A stretch of 64,000 bases of DNA. Origin: JAXLQL01 sp046331625. Lineage in GTDB: Bacteria > Acidobacteriota > Terriglobia > Bryobacterales > Bryobacteraceae. Shown one piece after another: positions 43,818 through 52,339 of the stretch; the first letter of the stretch is position 1, and each line of letters opens with the position of its first letter. Both the position numbers and the translations under genes were made by a program. The stretch lies in contig JAXLQL010000031.1 of the NCBI GenBank assembly GCA_046331625.1, forward strand, positions 1-64,000, written 5' to 3'. The notes beneath the pieces were generated by a model. It was not told where the DNA came from, did not search any database, and saw only the letters and a list, made by a program, of their open reading frames with translations.

Positions 43818-44288
43818 ATGGCATTTTGTGCGCAGTGTGGAGCCCAAATGGACGGGCGCTTTTGCCCGGCGTGTGGAGCACCCCAAGGGGGCGCGGCGCC
43901 GCAGCCCGGCATGGGGGCTCCCGCTGCTCCGCAGGTGAATGCCGGAGGCCTCACCGAGAACCTGGCTGGCGCTCTCTGCTATCTGCTCGGGTTCATCACG
44001 GGGATCCTCTTCCTTGTGCTGGCTCCCTACAACCAGAACCCGCGGGTTCGCTTTCACGCCTTCCAGTCCATCTTCGCCAATGTCGCCTGGATCGCCTTCT
44101 GGGTGGTGGTGAACATCATCGGCGTCTTTGCGCATATCTTCGCTCTCCTGCTGATTCCCGTTTACCTGCTCGCCGGCCTGGGGGCGTTCTGCTTGTGGCT
44201 CTATCTGATGTATCGGGCCTACAACAACAACCCGCTGGTGCTCCCCGTGGTCGGTCCCCTGGCGCAGCAGCAGGCAGGCCAGCAGTAG
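43818..44288 (+). CDS. Zinc-ribbon DUF4870-like membrane protein
   Basis: 156 residues. MAFCAQCGAQMDGRFCPACGAP is a zinc ribbon; NLAGALCYLLGFITGILFLVLAPYNQNPRVRFHAFQS is characteristic of DUF4870-like small membrane proteins, followed by two further helices. Preceded by a good ribosome binding site (AAAGGAGG). Function unknown; shares operon and N-terminal design with the preceding gene. Ends about 40 bp before the blaI promoter. Confidence 0.75.
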   Translation: MAFCAQCGAQMDGRFCPACGAPQGGAAPQPGMGAPAAPQVNAGGLTENLAGALCYLLGFITGILFLVLAPYNQNPRVRFHAFQSIFANVAWIAFWVVVNIIGVFAHIFALLLIPVYLLAGLGAFCLWLYLMYRAYNNNPLVLPVVGPLAQQQAGQQ

Positions 44289-44314
44289 CCCGCCGCGCTT
44301 GGCCCGCGCGATCT

Positions 44315-44357
44315 ACGAAGATCTTCGTTGACATGTACGAAGGATTTCGTATATGAT
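44315..44357 (+). promoter_or_regulatory. Sigma-70 promoter with two BlaI-type operators
   Basis: A -35 box TTGACA (44328-44333) and a -10 box TATGAT (44352-44357) are 18 bp apart. Two dyads flank and fill the spacer: ACGAAGATCTTCGT (44315-44328, perfect) and TACGAAGGATTTCGTA (44336-44351, arms perfect). The shared TACGAA half-sites fit a BlaI/MecI dimer. The expected start site falls at or next to the blaI ATG (44364), predicting a leaderless mRNA. Confidence 0.8.
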
Positions 44358-44363
44358 CGCCAC

Positions 44364-44747
44364 ATGGAGATCCCTCGGCCCACGCCCGCTGAACTCGACA
44401 TCTTGCAAGTGCTCTGGGAGATTGGCCCGTCAACCGTTCGCCAAGTGCATCAGGCGCTGGCTGACCGTCGCGACACCGGCTATACCACCGTCCTCAAACT
44501 GATGCAGATCATGGCCGATAAAGGCCTGGTGCACCGCGATGAGTCGCAGCGCGCGCATCTTTACCGGGCCGCCATCGCCAAGGAAAAGACGCGCACTCAA
44601 CTCGTGGCCGACCTGCTCGATCGAGCTTTCTCCGGCTCAGCCGCGCTGTTGGTGCAACAAGCTCTCGAAGCCCGCAAGGCCTCTCCTGAAGAACTCGCCG
44701 AAATCCGACGCATCCTGCGCGAACACGAGAAAGGAGCCCGCAAGTGA
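44364..44747 (+). CDS. blaI: BlaI/MecI-family transcriptional repressor
   Basis: 127 residues from ATG 44364 (MEIPRPTPAELDILQVLW), the canonical family start. Winged helix-turn-helix: STVRQVHQALADRRDTGYTTVLKLMQIMADKGLVHRDE, then a C-terminal dimerisation helix region. Represses its own operon by binding the dyads overlapping the promoter; proteolysis triggered by the M56 partner would release it. Overlaps the M56 gene by 4 bp. No beta-lactamase is directly attached, so the regulated response is unknown. Confidence 0.93.
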   Translation: MEIPRPTPAELDILQVLWEIGPSTVRQVHQALADRRDTGYTTVLKLMQIMADKGLVHRDESQRAHLYRAAIAKEKTRTQLVADLLDRAFSGSAALLVQQALEARKASPEELAEIRRILREHEKGARK

Positions 44748-46471
44748 TTTTCGATGCCCGTCTTGGCTGGACGTTGATCCACTTTCTTTGGCAAGGCACG
44801 CTCGTTGCCGGATTGCTCTGGGCGCTGCTCCCAGCTTTCAGCTCTGCTCGTGTGCGCTACGCACTTGCGCTCGTGTTTCTGACCGTCGCCGCGCTCGCCC
44901 CTGTGGTGACGCATCTAACCTCCAACGCGCCGCCGAGCCGGATCGTCATCCCGGTAGGCGAACTCCCCTCCTTCAGTAAGGGCGTTGCGGCGGTAGCGCC
45001 GGTTACTCCGCACCGGGAATGGATCGCTTGGATTCCGCTGGCCTGGATCACCGGTGTCACGCTGTGCAGCCTCCGTCTGTTGGTGGCTTGGTGGGCGGCA
45101 CGCCGCCTTGCCCGGTCAGGCGCGTTTCTCGAGAATCGTTGGGCGGACCTCGCTGCGCGCGTCGGAGTCTCTCATCCCATACACTATGCCGAATCCGTCC
45201 GTGCCGTTGTGCCCTCGGTAATCGGAGTCTTCCGCCCGGTGATCCTGCTGCCCGCAGCCGTGCTCGCCAAGCTCCCCGTGCATCAACTGGAAGCTGTGAT
45301 CGCGCACGAGCTCGCGCATGTCCGGCGCTACGACTACCTCGTCAACTGGATCCAGGCGCTGATCGAAACCGTGCTCTTCTATCATCCGGCCGTGTGGTGG
45401 ATTTCGTCCGTCGTTCGCCGCGAGCGCGAAGTCTGCTGTGACGAAATCGCGGTGCAGGCCACGGGCAATGATGGAACGGTGCTCGCGAGCGCTCTCGTGG
45501 AGCTCGAAATGCTTCGCTCCGCCGCGCCCGCGATGGCCGTTACCGGCGGCGATCTCGAAGCGCGGGTGCGCCGCATGCTCGGCCAACAGCCTCCTGCTTC
45601 GCCGGCGCCGCTATGGGCGCTCGGCGCGCTCGCGCTTCTCGCGGTTCTAGTGCTGCTTCCGGATCGTGCTGTCTCCCAGCCTCGACCGCAGCCGGTGGCT
45701 GCGGCGCAGGCGCCGAAGCCCGATCCGCGCGAGGCCGAAGTCCACGCTCTGCGGCAGGAGTTGGCGCGCACCCGCGCCGAGCTCGAACGAGTGAAGAGTG
45801 AGCTGGCACGCGACCGTGGAGCCGCGCTCGCACAGGCATCCAAAGACGTGGAGGCCGCCAACGTCCGGCAAGCGGAGCAGGCTCTCATGGCCGCGCAGGA
45901 CCAAATGCAGGAGGCTACGCGTCAACAGAAGGAAGGGGCTCGCCGCCGTGTCTTGTTCGACAAGAAGAAGCTGGTGGAAGAGGCGCGCGCCAGAATCGTG
46001 GAAGCGCAGGCCGACGCGATTCGCGCCGGCATTCTGGCGGGATTCTCGTCACCGAATCCGCAGACTTCCGGCCCAACGGGACCCTATCGCAAATGGCTCG
46101 ACGAAGACGTGGTCTACATCGTCACGCCGGCGGAACGCGCGGACTACGAGCGCCTGTCCACGCGGGTGGAATGCGAAGCGTTCATCGAGAAGTTCTGGAA
46201 GAAGCGCGACCCCACGCCAGCCACAGAAGCCAACGAGGCGAAGGAAGAACATTATCGGCGCATTGCGTTTTCGAACGACCGCTTCGGTCGAACGGGAGCC
46301 GCCGGGTGGCGCACGCACCGCGGCAGGATGTACATCGTCAACGGGCCGCCCGATGAGATCCAATCGACGCCTGGCAAGGAAGAGGTCTGGATGTACCGCC
46401 AGCAGGGCGGTGGCGTCATTCGATATCGCTTCGACCTTACGACGAACGCGGAGCCCGTCGAGGTCCGATGA
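44744..46471 (+). CDS. BlaR1-like M56 metallopeptidase fused to GWxTD domain
   Basis: 575 residues from GTG 44744. N-terminal membrane helices (LIHFLWQGTLVAGLLWALL; ALALVFLTVAALAPV), zinc peptidase motif HELAH at 188-192, YHPAVWWISSVVRRERE with the third-ligand region CCDEIAV, then another helix (PLWALGALALLAVLVLLPD). A coiled coil follows at ~335-415 (EVHALRQELARTRAELERV). The C-terminus is a GWxTD domain (YRKWLDEDVVYIVTPAERADYERL; GWRTHRGRMYIVNGPPDEI) instead of the penicillin-binding sensor of BlaR1. It probably senses an envelope signal and cleaves BlaI; the signal is unknown. Confidence 0.9.
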   Translation: MIFDARLGWTLIHFLWQGTLVAGLLWALLPAFSSARVRYALALVFLTVAALAPVVTHLTSNAPPSRIVIPVGELPSFSKGVAAVAPVTPHREWIAWIPLAWITGVTLCSLRLLVAWWAARRLARSGAFLENRWADLAARVGVSHPIHYAESVRAVVPSVIGVFRPVILLPAAVLAKLPVHQLEAVIAHELAHVRRYDYLVNWIQALIETVLFYHPAVWWISSVVRREREVCCDEIAVQATGNDGTVLASALVELEMLRSAAPAMAVTGGDLEARVRRMLGQQPPASPAPLWALGALALLAVLVLLPDRAVSQPRPQPVAAAQAPKPDPREAEVHALRQELARTRAELERVKSELARDRGAALAQASKDVEAANVRQAEQALMAAQDQMQEATRQQKEGARRRVLFDKKKLVEEARARIVEAQADAIRAGILAGFSSPNPQTSGPTGPYRKWLDEDVVYIVTPAERADYERLSTRVECEAFIEKFWKKRDPTPATEANEAKEEHYRRIAFSNDRFGRTGAAGWRTHRGRMYIVNGPPDEIQSTPGKEEVWMYRQQGGGVIRYRFDLTTNAEPVEVR

Positions 46472-46543
46472 GGACGGTGGAATCGGACTGAAGGCTGCAG
46501 CCTTGTGCTGGAGACTCGCCGGGGGAGCTTGGGCACGGGGCTC

Positions 46544-46588
46544 CGGCAGCGGGACTGAAGTCCCGCGCAGGCTGAAGCCTGCCCCACA
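46544..46588 (-). repeat. REP-like inverted-repeat element, copy 6
   Basis: Reverse-oriented copy of the GCAGGCTTCAGCCTGC variant in the gap between the M56 gene and the convergent TMTC-like gene. Confidence 0.8.
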
Positions 46589-46648
46589 CGGCAGGGGTGG
46601 TGCTGGGATCGGAGGCGGCGTGTTTTCACGGGACTTCGACGCGGGTGC

Positions 46649-46694
46649 CGGCAGCGGGACTGAAGTCCCGCGCAGGCTGAAGCCCGCCCTACAC
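46649..46694 (-). repeat. REP-like inverted-repeat element, copy 7
   Basis: Second reverse-oriented copy, 105 bp after copy 6. The flank GGCAGGG..GTGCTGGG..CGGAGGCGGCGTGT is repeated after each copy, so the unit here is ~105 bp long and tandem. Confidence 0.85.
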
Positions 46695-46727
46695 GGCAGG
46701 GCAAGTGCTGGGGCCGGAGGCGGCGTG

Positions 46728-48212
46728 TCAGATCACGCCGGCTTGTCGCGCCAGTTCTTCGCACTGGTGGAGGCTTTGCTCCAAGCTTTCGGTAGGCTCG
46801 ATCTCATAGGCACGCCAGAGCAATCGCTTCGCATCCAGGTAGTCGCGGTCCATCATCGCTACCAACCCGAGCCCGTGAAATGCCTGCGCCAGCGAAGGAT
46901 TCAGCCGCAGCGCGGCATTCAGGTAAAGCCGAGCCTCGTCGATCCTCGGCCGGCTCGACGGGTCCGGGCTTGCCGGCGAGATGCCCTCGAGCAGCACCAT
47001 TCCAAGTGTTGCGTTGGCTCGAGGCGAGCGAGGGTGGTCCTCGACCGTCGAGCGCCACAACGCTTCCTCGTTGCGCCAGCGGTACGCAACCCGGATCGAC
47101 AGTCCCATGTAGATCGCCAAAACGGCTGCGGTTGCGCCGATGCCGAGCCATCGCGGCCCGCGCGCATAGAGCGCCGCAAGGGCCATCCCGACCAGAACCA
47201 CCGGGCCGACGATCGCAAGATACAGCGTACGCTCGGCCACCACCACCCCGATCGGAACCAACTGCGCAACCGGAAGCACGGCGATCGCAAACCAGCCCAT
47301 TGCCAGCAGCGACGCGGTACGGCCGAACAAGCGTGCGTACACCACGCATGCCATCAACGCGATCACGAGCGTCTCCGCTTCAGAAACCGGCATCCCGATC
47401 AAGCTCTCGCGCAAGTGCCCGTAGTACACGGCCTGTCCCCAGGGCAGAATCGAGAGCCTTATGCAATGGGCGATGGCAACCACGATCAGCTTGATCCGGC
47501 CCGGCAACCGATAGCCGTACGCTACCGTGGACTCGGGCGGCACGAACAACGAGTCGAGCGCGAGCCACCGCAGCATCAAGTAGGTTGCCGCCGGGATCAA
47601 TAACAGCCAGTCACGGCGCTGGAACCAATCGGCGACCGCAGCGCTCCGCCGGTCTGGAAGCAACCCTCGCACCAGCACCATGAGCGCCGGCACGACGATG
47701 GCCGACTCCTTGCAGCACATCGCGAGAAACAGGAGCAGCAACGTCCCGAGCATGCCTCGTGCGGCGAGGAATCGATGCACGGCGAGAAGCCCGAAAGTGG
47801 CCGCCAAGAGGTCGGCTTGGCCATACGCGGTGATCACCGATTCGGCATGGACGGGATGCGCCGCAAAGAGCAACGCCACAGTGAACGCGGCGGGTTCGCT
47901 CACCAACCTCCGCAGGATGAGCCACACCAGCACGGAGCACATGGCGTGGAGGGCGAGGCTGACCAAGTGATAAGGAATCGGGTTCAACCCGAACGCCACC
48001 CTCTCGGTGCCCACGGCCACTAGAGCCACTGGACGGTAGAGGCCGTCTCCATGGCGTTCACCCCAGTAGCTTTGCGTGAACACCCGCGGTAGTTCCGTCA
48101 CCGGCGCGTCAAGGCGCTCCATCAGGAGCATGCGGTCATCGCTGATGAAGCCGTTTGGGATGGCCGAGCAGAAAACGAGTATCGCCAACAGTGCGATCCC
48201 AAGCACCGCCAA
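46728..48212 (-). CDS. TMTC-like multi-pass membrane protein with C-terminal TPR
   Basis: 494 residues. An N-terminal helix is followed by GFISDDRMLLMER, a GT-C-like first loop with an acidic pair, then YRPVALVAVGTERVAFGLNPIPYHLVSLALHAMCSVLVW and AAHPVHAESV, which match the Acidobacteria/eukaryotic TMTC (transmembrane and TPR, mannosyltransferase-like) proteins. About ten helices, then two to three TPRs (ANATLGMVLLEG; NPSLAQAFHGLGLVAMMDRDY). Possible polyprenyl-phosphate-sugar-dependent protein glycosyltransferase; not proven. Starts on the minus strand 120 bp from the divergent serine hydrolase gene. Confidence 0.8.
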   Translation of the reverse strand: MAVLGIALLAILVFCSAIPNGFISDDRMLLMERLDAPVTELPRVFTQSYWGERHGDGLYRPVALVAVGTERVAFGLNPIPYHLVSLALHAMCSVLVWLILRRLVSEPAAFTVALLFAAHPVHAESVITAYGQADLLAATFGLLAVHRFLAARGMLGTLLLLFLAMCCKESAIVVPALMVLVRGLLPDRRSAAVADWFQRRDWLLLIPAATYLMLRWLALDSLFVPPESTVAYGYRLPGRIKLIVVAIAHCIRLSILPWGQAVYYGHLRESLIGMPVSEAETLVIALMACVVYARLFGRTASLLAMGWFAIAVLPVAQLVPIGVVVAERTLYLAIVGPVVLVGMALAALYARGPRWLGIGATAAVLAIYMGLSIRVAYRWRNEEALWRSTVEDHPRSPRANATLGMVLLEGISPASPDPSSRPRIDEARLYLNAALRLNPSLAQAFHGLGLVAMMDRDYLDAKRLLWRAYEIEPTESLEQSLHQCEELARQAGVI

Positions 48213-48332
48213 CTTCGGATGCGTAACCTTTCCTCCGGTACCCCGATGCTACCACGCCGGAATCCGCCGCGGAGCTGCGTTTCGCCGGTGCGTCGCGCAC
48301 CGGGACGCGGCGCTATCATGCTCACATAAGCT

Positions 48333-49370
48333 ATGTTGCGGAGAACCTTCCTCGCTCAATCCTCGCTTGCCGCGTTGCTAGCCAAGACGGATTCCCGATT
48401 CGCCAAGGCGATCGAGATCTCGAAGAACGCGCCCGATATCGCCTACCTTGCCGGTGCTGCGCGCTATCGCGGCAACACCACGGAATGGTCGGCTGGAAAG
48501 GCGCGGCCCGACACGGTCTTTCTGCTGGCTTCGATCACCAAGCCGATGACGGCGATTGCGGTGATGAAGCTGGTGGACGCGGGGCAAGTGAAGCTCGCCG
48601 ACAAGGTGCAGAAGTTCATTCCGGAGTTCAAGGGCGGTGACCGTGACCTGATCACCGTGAAGCACCTGCTGACGCACACCTCGGGCCTGCCCGACATGCT
48701 TCCCGAGAACGAAGAGCTGCGGAAGAAGCACGCGCCGCTGAGCGAGTTCGTGGCCGGGACCTGCCGCGTTCCGCTGCTGTTCAAGCCCGGGACGCAGGTG
48801 AAGTATCAGAGCATGGGCATCCTGCTCGCGGCGGAGATCGTGGAGCGTGTCTCGAAGACGCCGCTACGGGCGTTCCTGAAGAAGAACCTCTTCGATCCGC
48901 TCGGCATGAAGCAGACCTCGCTCGGGCTGGGCGGCCGGCGCATTCCCGATACCGCGATCGGCCAAGTGACCGGCAATGACGACTGGAACTGGAACAGCCC
49001 CTACTGGCGCGACTTCGGAGCTCCGTGGGGCGGCGCGCATTCCACCACCGCGGATCTGCTGGTGCTGCTCGGCTACTTTCTGGAGCCCGATGCGAGGGTG
49101 CTGAAACCCGAGACGGCGCGGCTGATGGTGACCGACCAGAATGCCGGACTCAATGAACCGTGGGGCCTGGGCTTCATGGTCAATGGAAACAAATTCGCCA
49201 AGAAATGTTCTCGCAATACTTTCGGCCATTGGGGCTCCACGGGAACGGTGGCGTGGGCGGATCCGGTGACGAAGGCGAGCTTCGTGCTGCTCACCACCAA
49301 GCCGGCGCAGGACTCGCGCGGGACGGTGTTGGGTCCGGTATCGGATGCCGTGGCAGAGGCGGTGGCATGA
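48333..49370 (+). CDS. Beta-lactamase-family serine hydrolase
   Basis: 345 residues. A twin-arginine-like N-terminus (MLRRTFLAQSSLAALLA) suggests export. Class C beta-lactamase / DD-peptidase fold: SITK with Ser67 and Lys70, the second motif probably in VKYQSMG (Tyr), and HWGSTGT as the KTG-like element. LLTHTSGLPD is typical of the esterase/Pab87-like subgroup. Activity could be esterase, peptidase or beta-lactamase. Its stop overlaps the start of the S9 peptidase gene (ATGA). Confidence 0.88.
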   Translation: MLRRTFLAQSSLAALLAKTDSRFAKAIEISKNAPDIAYLAGAARYRGNTTEWSAGKARPDTVFLLASITKPMTAIAVMKLVDAGQVKLADKVQKFIPEFKGGDRDLITVKHLLTHTSGLPDMLPENEELRKKHAPLSEFVAGTCRVPLLFKPGTQVKYQSMGILLAAEIVERVSKTPLRAFLKKNLFDPLGMKQTSLGLGGRRIPDTAIGQVTGNDDWNWNSPYWRDFGAPWGGAHSTTADLLVLLGYFLEPDARVLKPETARLMVTDQNAGLNEPWGLGFMVNGNKFAKKCSRNTFGHWGSTGTVAWADPVTKASFVLLTTKPAQDSRGTVLGPVSDAVAEAVA

Positions 49371-51424
49371 GATTCGCCGGAATGCTTGCCGTGGCGCTGG
49401 CGGCTGCGGCGCAAACCAAGTCGCCGACGCTCGAACAACTGATGAGCGGGCCGTTCCCTTCGTCGCTGACCGCCGCGCCCGCCGGAGGGCATGTCGCGTG
49501 GGTGCAGAACGCGGCAGGCGTCCGGAACATCTGGGTGGCGTCGCCGCCCGATTACAGCGCCAAGGCGATCACCCCTTATAAGAGTGACGATGGGCAGGAG
49601 ATCGCGAGCCTCGTCTTCAGCCCGGGCGGAGACGCGATCGTGTACGTGCGGGGGGGGGACGCCAACCGGGCTGGCGAGATTCCGAATCCGATGAGCGATC
49701 CGGCGGGCGCCGAGCAGGCCGTGTGGGTGGTCCCGACTGGGGGGGGCGAACCGAAGCGGATCGGAGAAGGCGCGGCCCCCGTGGTTTCGGCGAAGGGCCG
49801 GGTCGCGTTCCTGCAGAAGGGCCAAGTGTGGAGTGCGCCGCTCGATGGGAGCGCGAAGCCCGAGCACCTGATCAAAGCGCGCGGAGTTGCGCGCGAGCTG
49901 CGCTGGTCGCCCGACGGGTCGCAACTTGCGTTCGTGAGCAATCGCGGCGATCACGCCTACATTGGCGTCTACTCGGAAGCGGCCAAGGCGGTTCGTTTTC
50001 TCGATCCGAGTGTGGATAGCGACTCCGACCCGGCATGGTCGCCGGATGGCAAGCAGATCGCGTTCCTGCGCATGGCGGCATCGAAGGAGTTCGTGATGTT
50101 CGGGGCGCGGCGGACGGCGGAGCCGTGGTCGATTCGCGTGGCGGACGTTGCGACGGGCAAGTCGCAGGCGGTGTTCACGGCCGATCCGGGACGCGGCAGT
50201 ACGTTCTATCCGATGGAAGCCGCGAACCAGATTCTGTGGGCTTCGACGGGTCACCTGGTGTTTCCGTGGGAGCGCGATGGCTGGCTGCATCTTTACTCGA
50301 TTCCGGTGCAGGGCGGCACGAGCGCCCGGCTGCTGACGTTCGGCGATTTCGAAGTGGAACATGTGGCGCTGACTCCCGACGGCAAGGAAGTGCTGTATTC
50401 GGCCAACAGCGATGATCCGGAGCGCAGGCATGTGTATCGCGTGGCGGCGGGCGGCGGTCCGGTGAATCCGATCACGAGCGGGAAGGGGATCGAATGGTCG
50501 CCGGTGATGACAAGCGATGGGAAGGCCGTGGCGTTGCTGCGATCGGATGCGCGCGTGCCTGCCCGAGCGGCGATACTGGCTGCGTTCTCGGCTCCGCGCG
50601 ATTTGGCTCCGTTCGAGTTTCCCGGAGACGCGCTGGTGGAGCCGCAACCGGTGGCGCTCACTGGCGCCGACGGGTTCAAGATGCGCGGCCAGTTGTTCCT
50701 GCCGGCGGGCGCGCCGCAGGAGAAGAAGCCGGCGATGATCTTCTTTCATGGCGGCTCGCGACGGCAGATGTTGCTCGGCTGGCATTACTTGCCTTACTAC
50801 CATCACACTTACGCGATGAACCAATATCTGGCCAGCCGCGGATACGTGGTGTTGTCTGTGAATTACCGGAGCGGTATCGGCTACGGCATGGAATTCCGCG
50901 AGGCACTGAATCATGGTGCCACGGGGGCGAGCGAATTCAACGACGTGATGGGGGCGGGGCTCTACCTGCAGAGCCGGGCGGATGTGGACGCCAAGCGCAT
51001 CGGCCTGTGGGGCGGTTCGTACGGTGGGTATCTCACCGCGCTCGGGCTGGCCCGCGCGTCGGATCTGTTCGCGGCTGGCGTTGATATTCACGGCGTGCAT
51101 GACTGGAACGTGGTGATCAAGGGCTTTCGGCCGAGCTACGATCCGCGGGAAAATCCCGACCGGGCGCGCGTGGCTTTCGAATCGTCGCCGATGGCGGGGG
51201 TGAAAGGATGGCGGTCGCCCGTGCTGTTGATCCATGGGGATGACGATCGCAATGTTCCGTTCAGCGAGAGCGTGACGATGGCGGAGGCGCTGCGGAAGCA
51301 AGGCGTGGAGTTCGAGCAACTGGTATTTCCGGACGAGATACACGGGTTTCTTCGGCATTCGCGATGGCTCGAAGTATTTCGCGCGTCGGCGGATTTCCTG
51401 GATCGGAAATTGAAGAAGAAGTAG
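49367..51424 (+). CDS. S9-family prolyl oligopeptidase-like peptidase
   Basis: 685 residues from ATG 49367, with a short signal peptide (MRFAGMLAVALAAAAQ). N-terminal beta-propeller of WD40/TolB-like blades (LRWSPDGSQLAFVSNRGD; PAWSPDGKQIAFLRM), then an alpha/beta hydrolase domain: nucleophile Ser551 in GGSYGGY, acid in the GDDDRNVP loop (625-627) and His659 in EIHGF. DPP-IV/acylaminoacyl-peptidase-like. Translationally coupled to the serine hydrolase before it, suggesting joint peptide breakdown in the periplasm. Confidence 0.92.
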   Translation: MRFAGMLAVALAAAAQTKSPTLEQLMSGPFPSSLTAAPAGGHVAWVQNAAGVRNIWVASPPDYSAKAITPYKSDDGQEIASLVFSPGGDAIVYVRGGDANRAGEIPNPMSDPAGAEQAVWVVPTGGGEPKRIGEGAAPVVSAKGRVAFLQKGQVWSAPLDGSAKPEHLIKARGVARELRWSPDGSQLAFVSNRGDHAYIGVYSEAAKAVRFLDPSVDSDSDPAWSPDGKQIAFLRMAASKEFVMFGARRTAEPWSIRVADVATGKSQAVFTADPGRGSTFYPMEAANQILWASTGHLVFPWERDGWLHLYSIPVQGGTSARLLTFGDFEVEHVALTPDGKEVLYSANSDDPERRHVYRVAAGGGPVNPITSGKGIEWSPVMTSDGKAVALLRSDARVPARAAILAAFSAPRDLAPFEFPGDALVEPQPVALTGADGFKMRGQLFLPAGAPQEKKPAMIFFHGGSRRQMLLGWHYLPYYHHTYAMNQYLASRGYVVLSVNYRSGIGYGMEFREALNHGATGASEFNDVMGAGLYLQSRADVDAKRIGLWGGSYGGYLTALGLARASDLFAAGVDIHGVHDWNVVIKGFRPSYDPRENPDRARVAFESSPMAGVKGWRSPVLLIHGDDDRNVPFSESVTMAEALRKQGVEFEQLVFPDEIHGFLRHSRWLEVFRASADFLDRKLKKK

Positions 51425-51435
51425 CTCGGGCGGCC

Positions 51436-52050
51436 TCAGGCGGCCTTGGGGAGGCCGGCGTCAGTGATGGGGATGCCGGCTTTGAGGGCGGAGAGCTTGG
51501 CCATGGTCCAGCGGGATTCGGCGTCGAGGCGGCGGCAGAAGGCATCGTTTGCGAGGTCGGGTAGCGGTTGGGTTTGTTTTCGCAGGGTGGCGATGTCGGC
51601 GACTGGGGGCTGTGTATCGGTGGTTTTCGTAGCCGCTTCGCGGAGGGCGCGTTCGGTTTGGAGCTTGCGGAGCTCAGTGAGGGCGCGGTAGTAGGCGCGC
51701 TCGAACTGGGCAGTGTAGCGGGAGTAGCGGTCGAGCTTGGCTTCGTTTTGTTCGAGCAGGGCTTCCGCCTCCAGGCGGCGTGTTTTTTCGGTTTTCCAGG
51801 CCGCCTGGACGAGGTTGGAGAAGACGAGTTCCTCGTTGATGCCTTGGGGGCGGAGTTCGTCGCGTTGGAGATCGAGGAAGATGTCGAACTCGTCGCGGTC
51901 TTCGGGTGCGACGGCGAAGGTGGCGGTGAAGAGGCCGTGGGTGATGGCGTTCCTCGACGAGGTGGCTTTGCCTTCGGGCGTGCGGGGTCCGGTGGATTTT
52001 TGGGCGTTGGCGCGATTGGCTTCGTTTTGCGCGGCGGTGGCGGTGGACAT
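51436..52050 (-). CDS. Conserved hypothetical protein with TPRTPEGKA-type N-terminus
   Basis: 204 residues. NEANRANAQKSTGPRTPEGK followed by SSRNAITHGLF is a recurring N-terminal motif of proteins scattered in Acidobacteria and Planctomycetes genomes, often many paralogs per genome. The rest is predicted helical (EKTRRLEAEALLEQNEAKLDRYSRYTAQFERAYYRALTELRKLQTE), compatible with a coiled coil. Function unknown; the basic N-terminal motif could bind nucleic acid. Convergent with the S9 gene, 11 bp apart. The gene is richer in GG/TTG than neighbours. Confidence 0.75.
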   Translation of the reverse strand: MSTATAAQNEANRANAQKSTGPRTPEGKATSSRNAITHGLFTATFAVAPEDRDEFDIFLDLQRDELRPQGINEELVFSNLVQAAWKTEKTRRLEAEALLEQNEAKLDRYSRYTAQFERAYYRALTELRKLQTERALREAATKTTDTQPPVADIATLRKQTQPLPDLANDAFCRRLDAESRWTMAKLSALKAGIPITDAGLPKAA

Positions 52051-52221
52051 GGTTGTCTCCTCTGGGTGCAGAAATGCGAAAGGCGGCTCGGACGCGAGGG
52101 TCCCAGCCGCCTTACGATTTCAGTGTCTCATGCGGTGTCAAGGGGTTTGGGGTGTTTTGGGGGAGGGGGTTATTGAAAAAGAAGGAGAAATTCTGTTGGA
52201 TCGGTTGTGACTGGCCTGCCT

Positions 52222-52318
52222 GTGCCGGTTCGGAATGGGTTGATTCTTGTCACCCCCACATCCGCGCCGTCGATCGATCGCTGCCGCTAGCCGCTTCATC
52301 GCGGCCTTTACAGTACGC
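52222..52318 (-). pseudogene. Internal-deletion remnant of the YcjF/DUF697-like gene
   Basis: On the minus strand this ~95-bp piece starts with the same 5-prime end as the intact gene at 53.9 kb (VKxAMKRLAAA) and ends with the same 3-prime sequence (ATCAACCCATTCCG, intact gene coding INPFRT), with everything between deleted. It lies just upstream of the Uma2 gene, whose other side is the intact copy. The rest of the 52051-52339 gap shows no gene. Confidence 0.75.
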
Positions 52319-52339
52319 CGGCGGAGGTAGACTGGTGGT

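Noticed and set aside
42945..44135. Upstream extension of the YcaQ-like frame
   Set aside because: Antisense to two zinc-ribbon genes; the glycosylase family starts at MAADLSLAEARR.
49073..51358. Long minus-strand open frame (~760 codons) opposite the S9 peptidase gene
   Set aside because: Shadow frame caused by high GC at third positions; the plus strand has a complete peptidase with catalytic triad.
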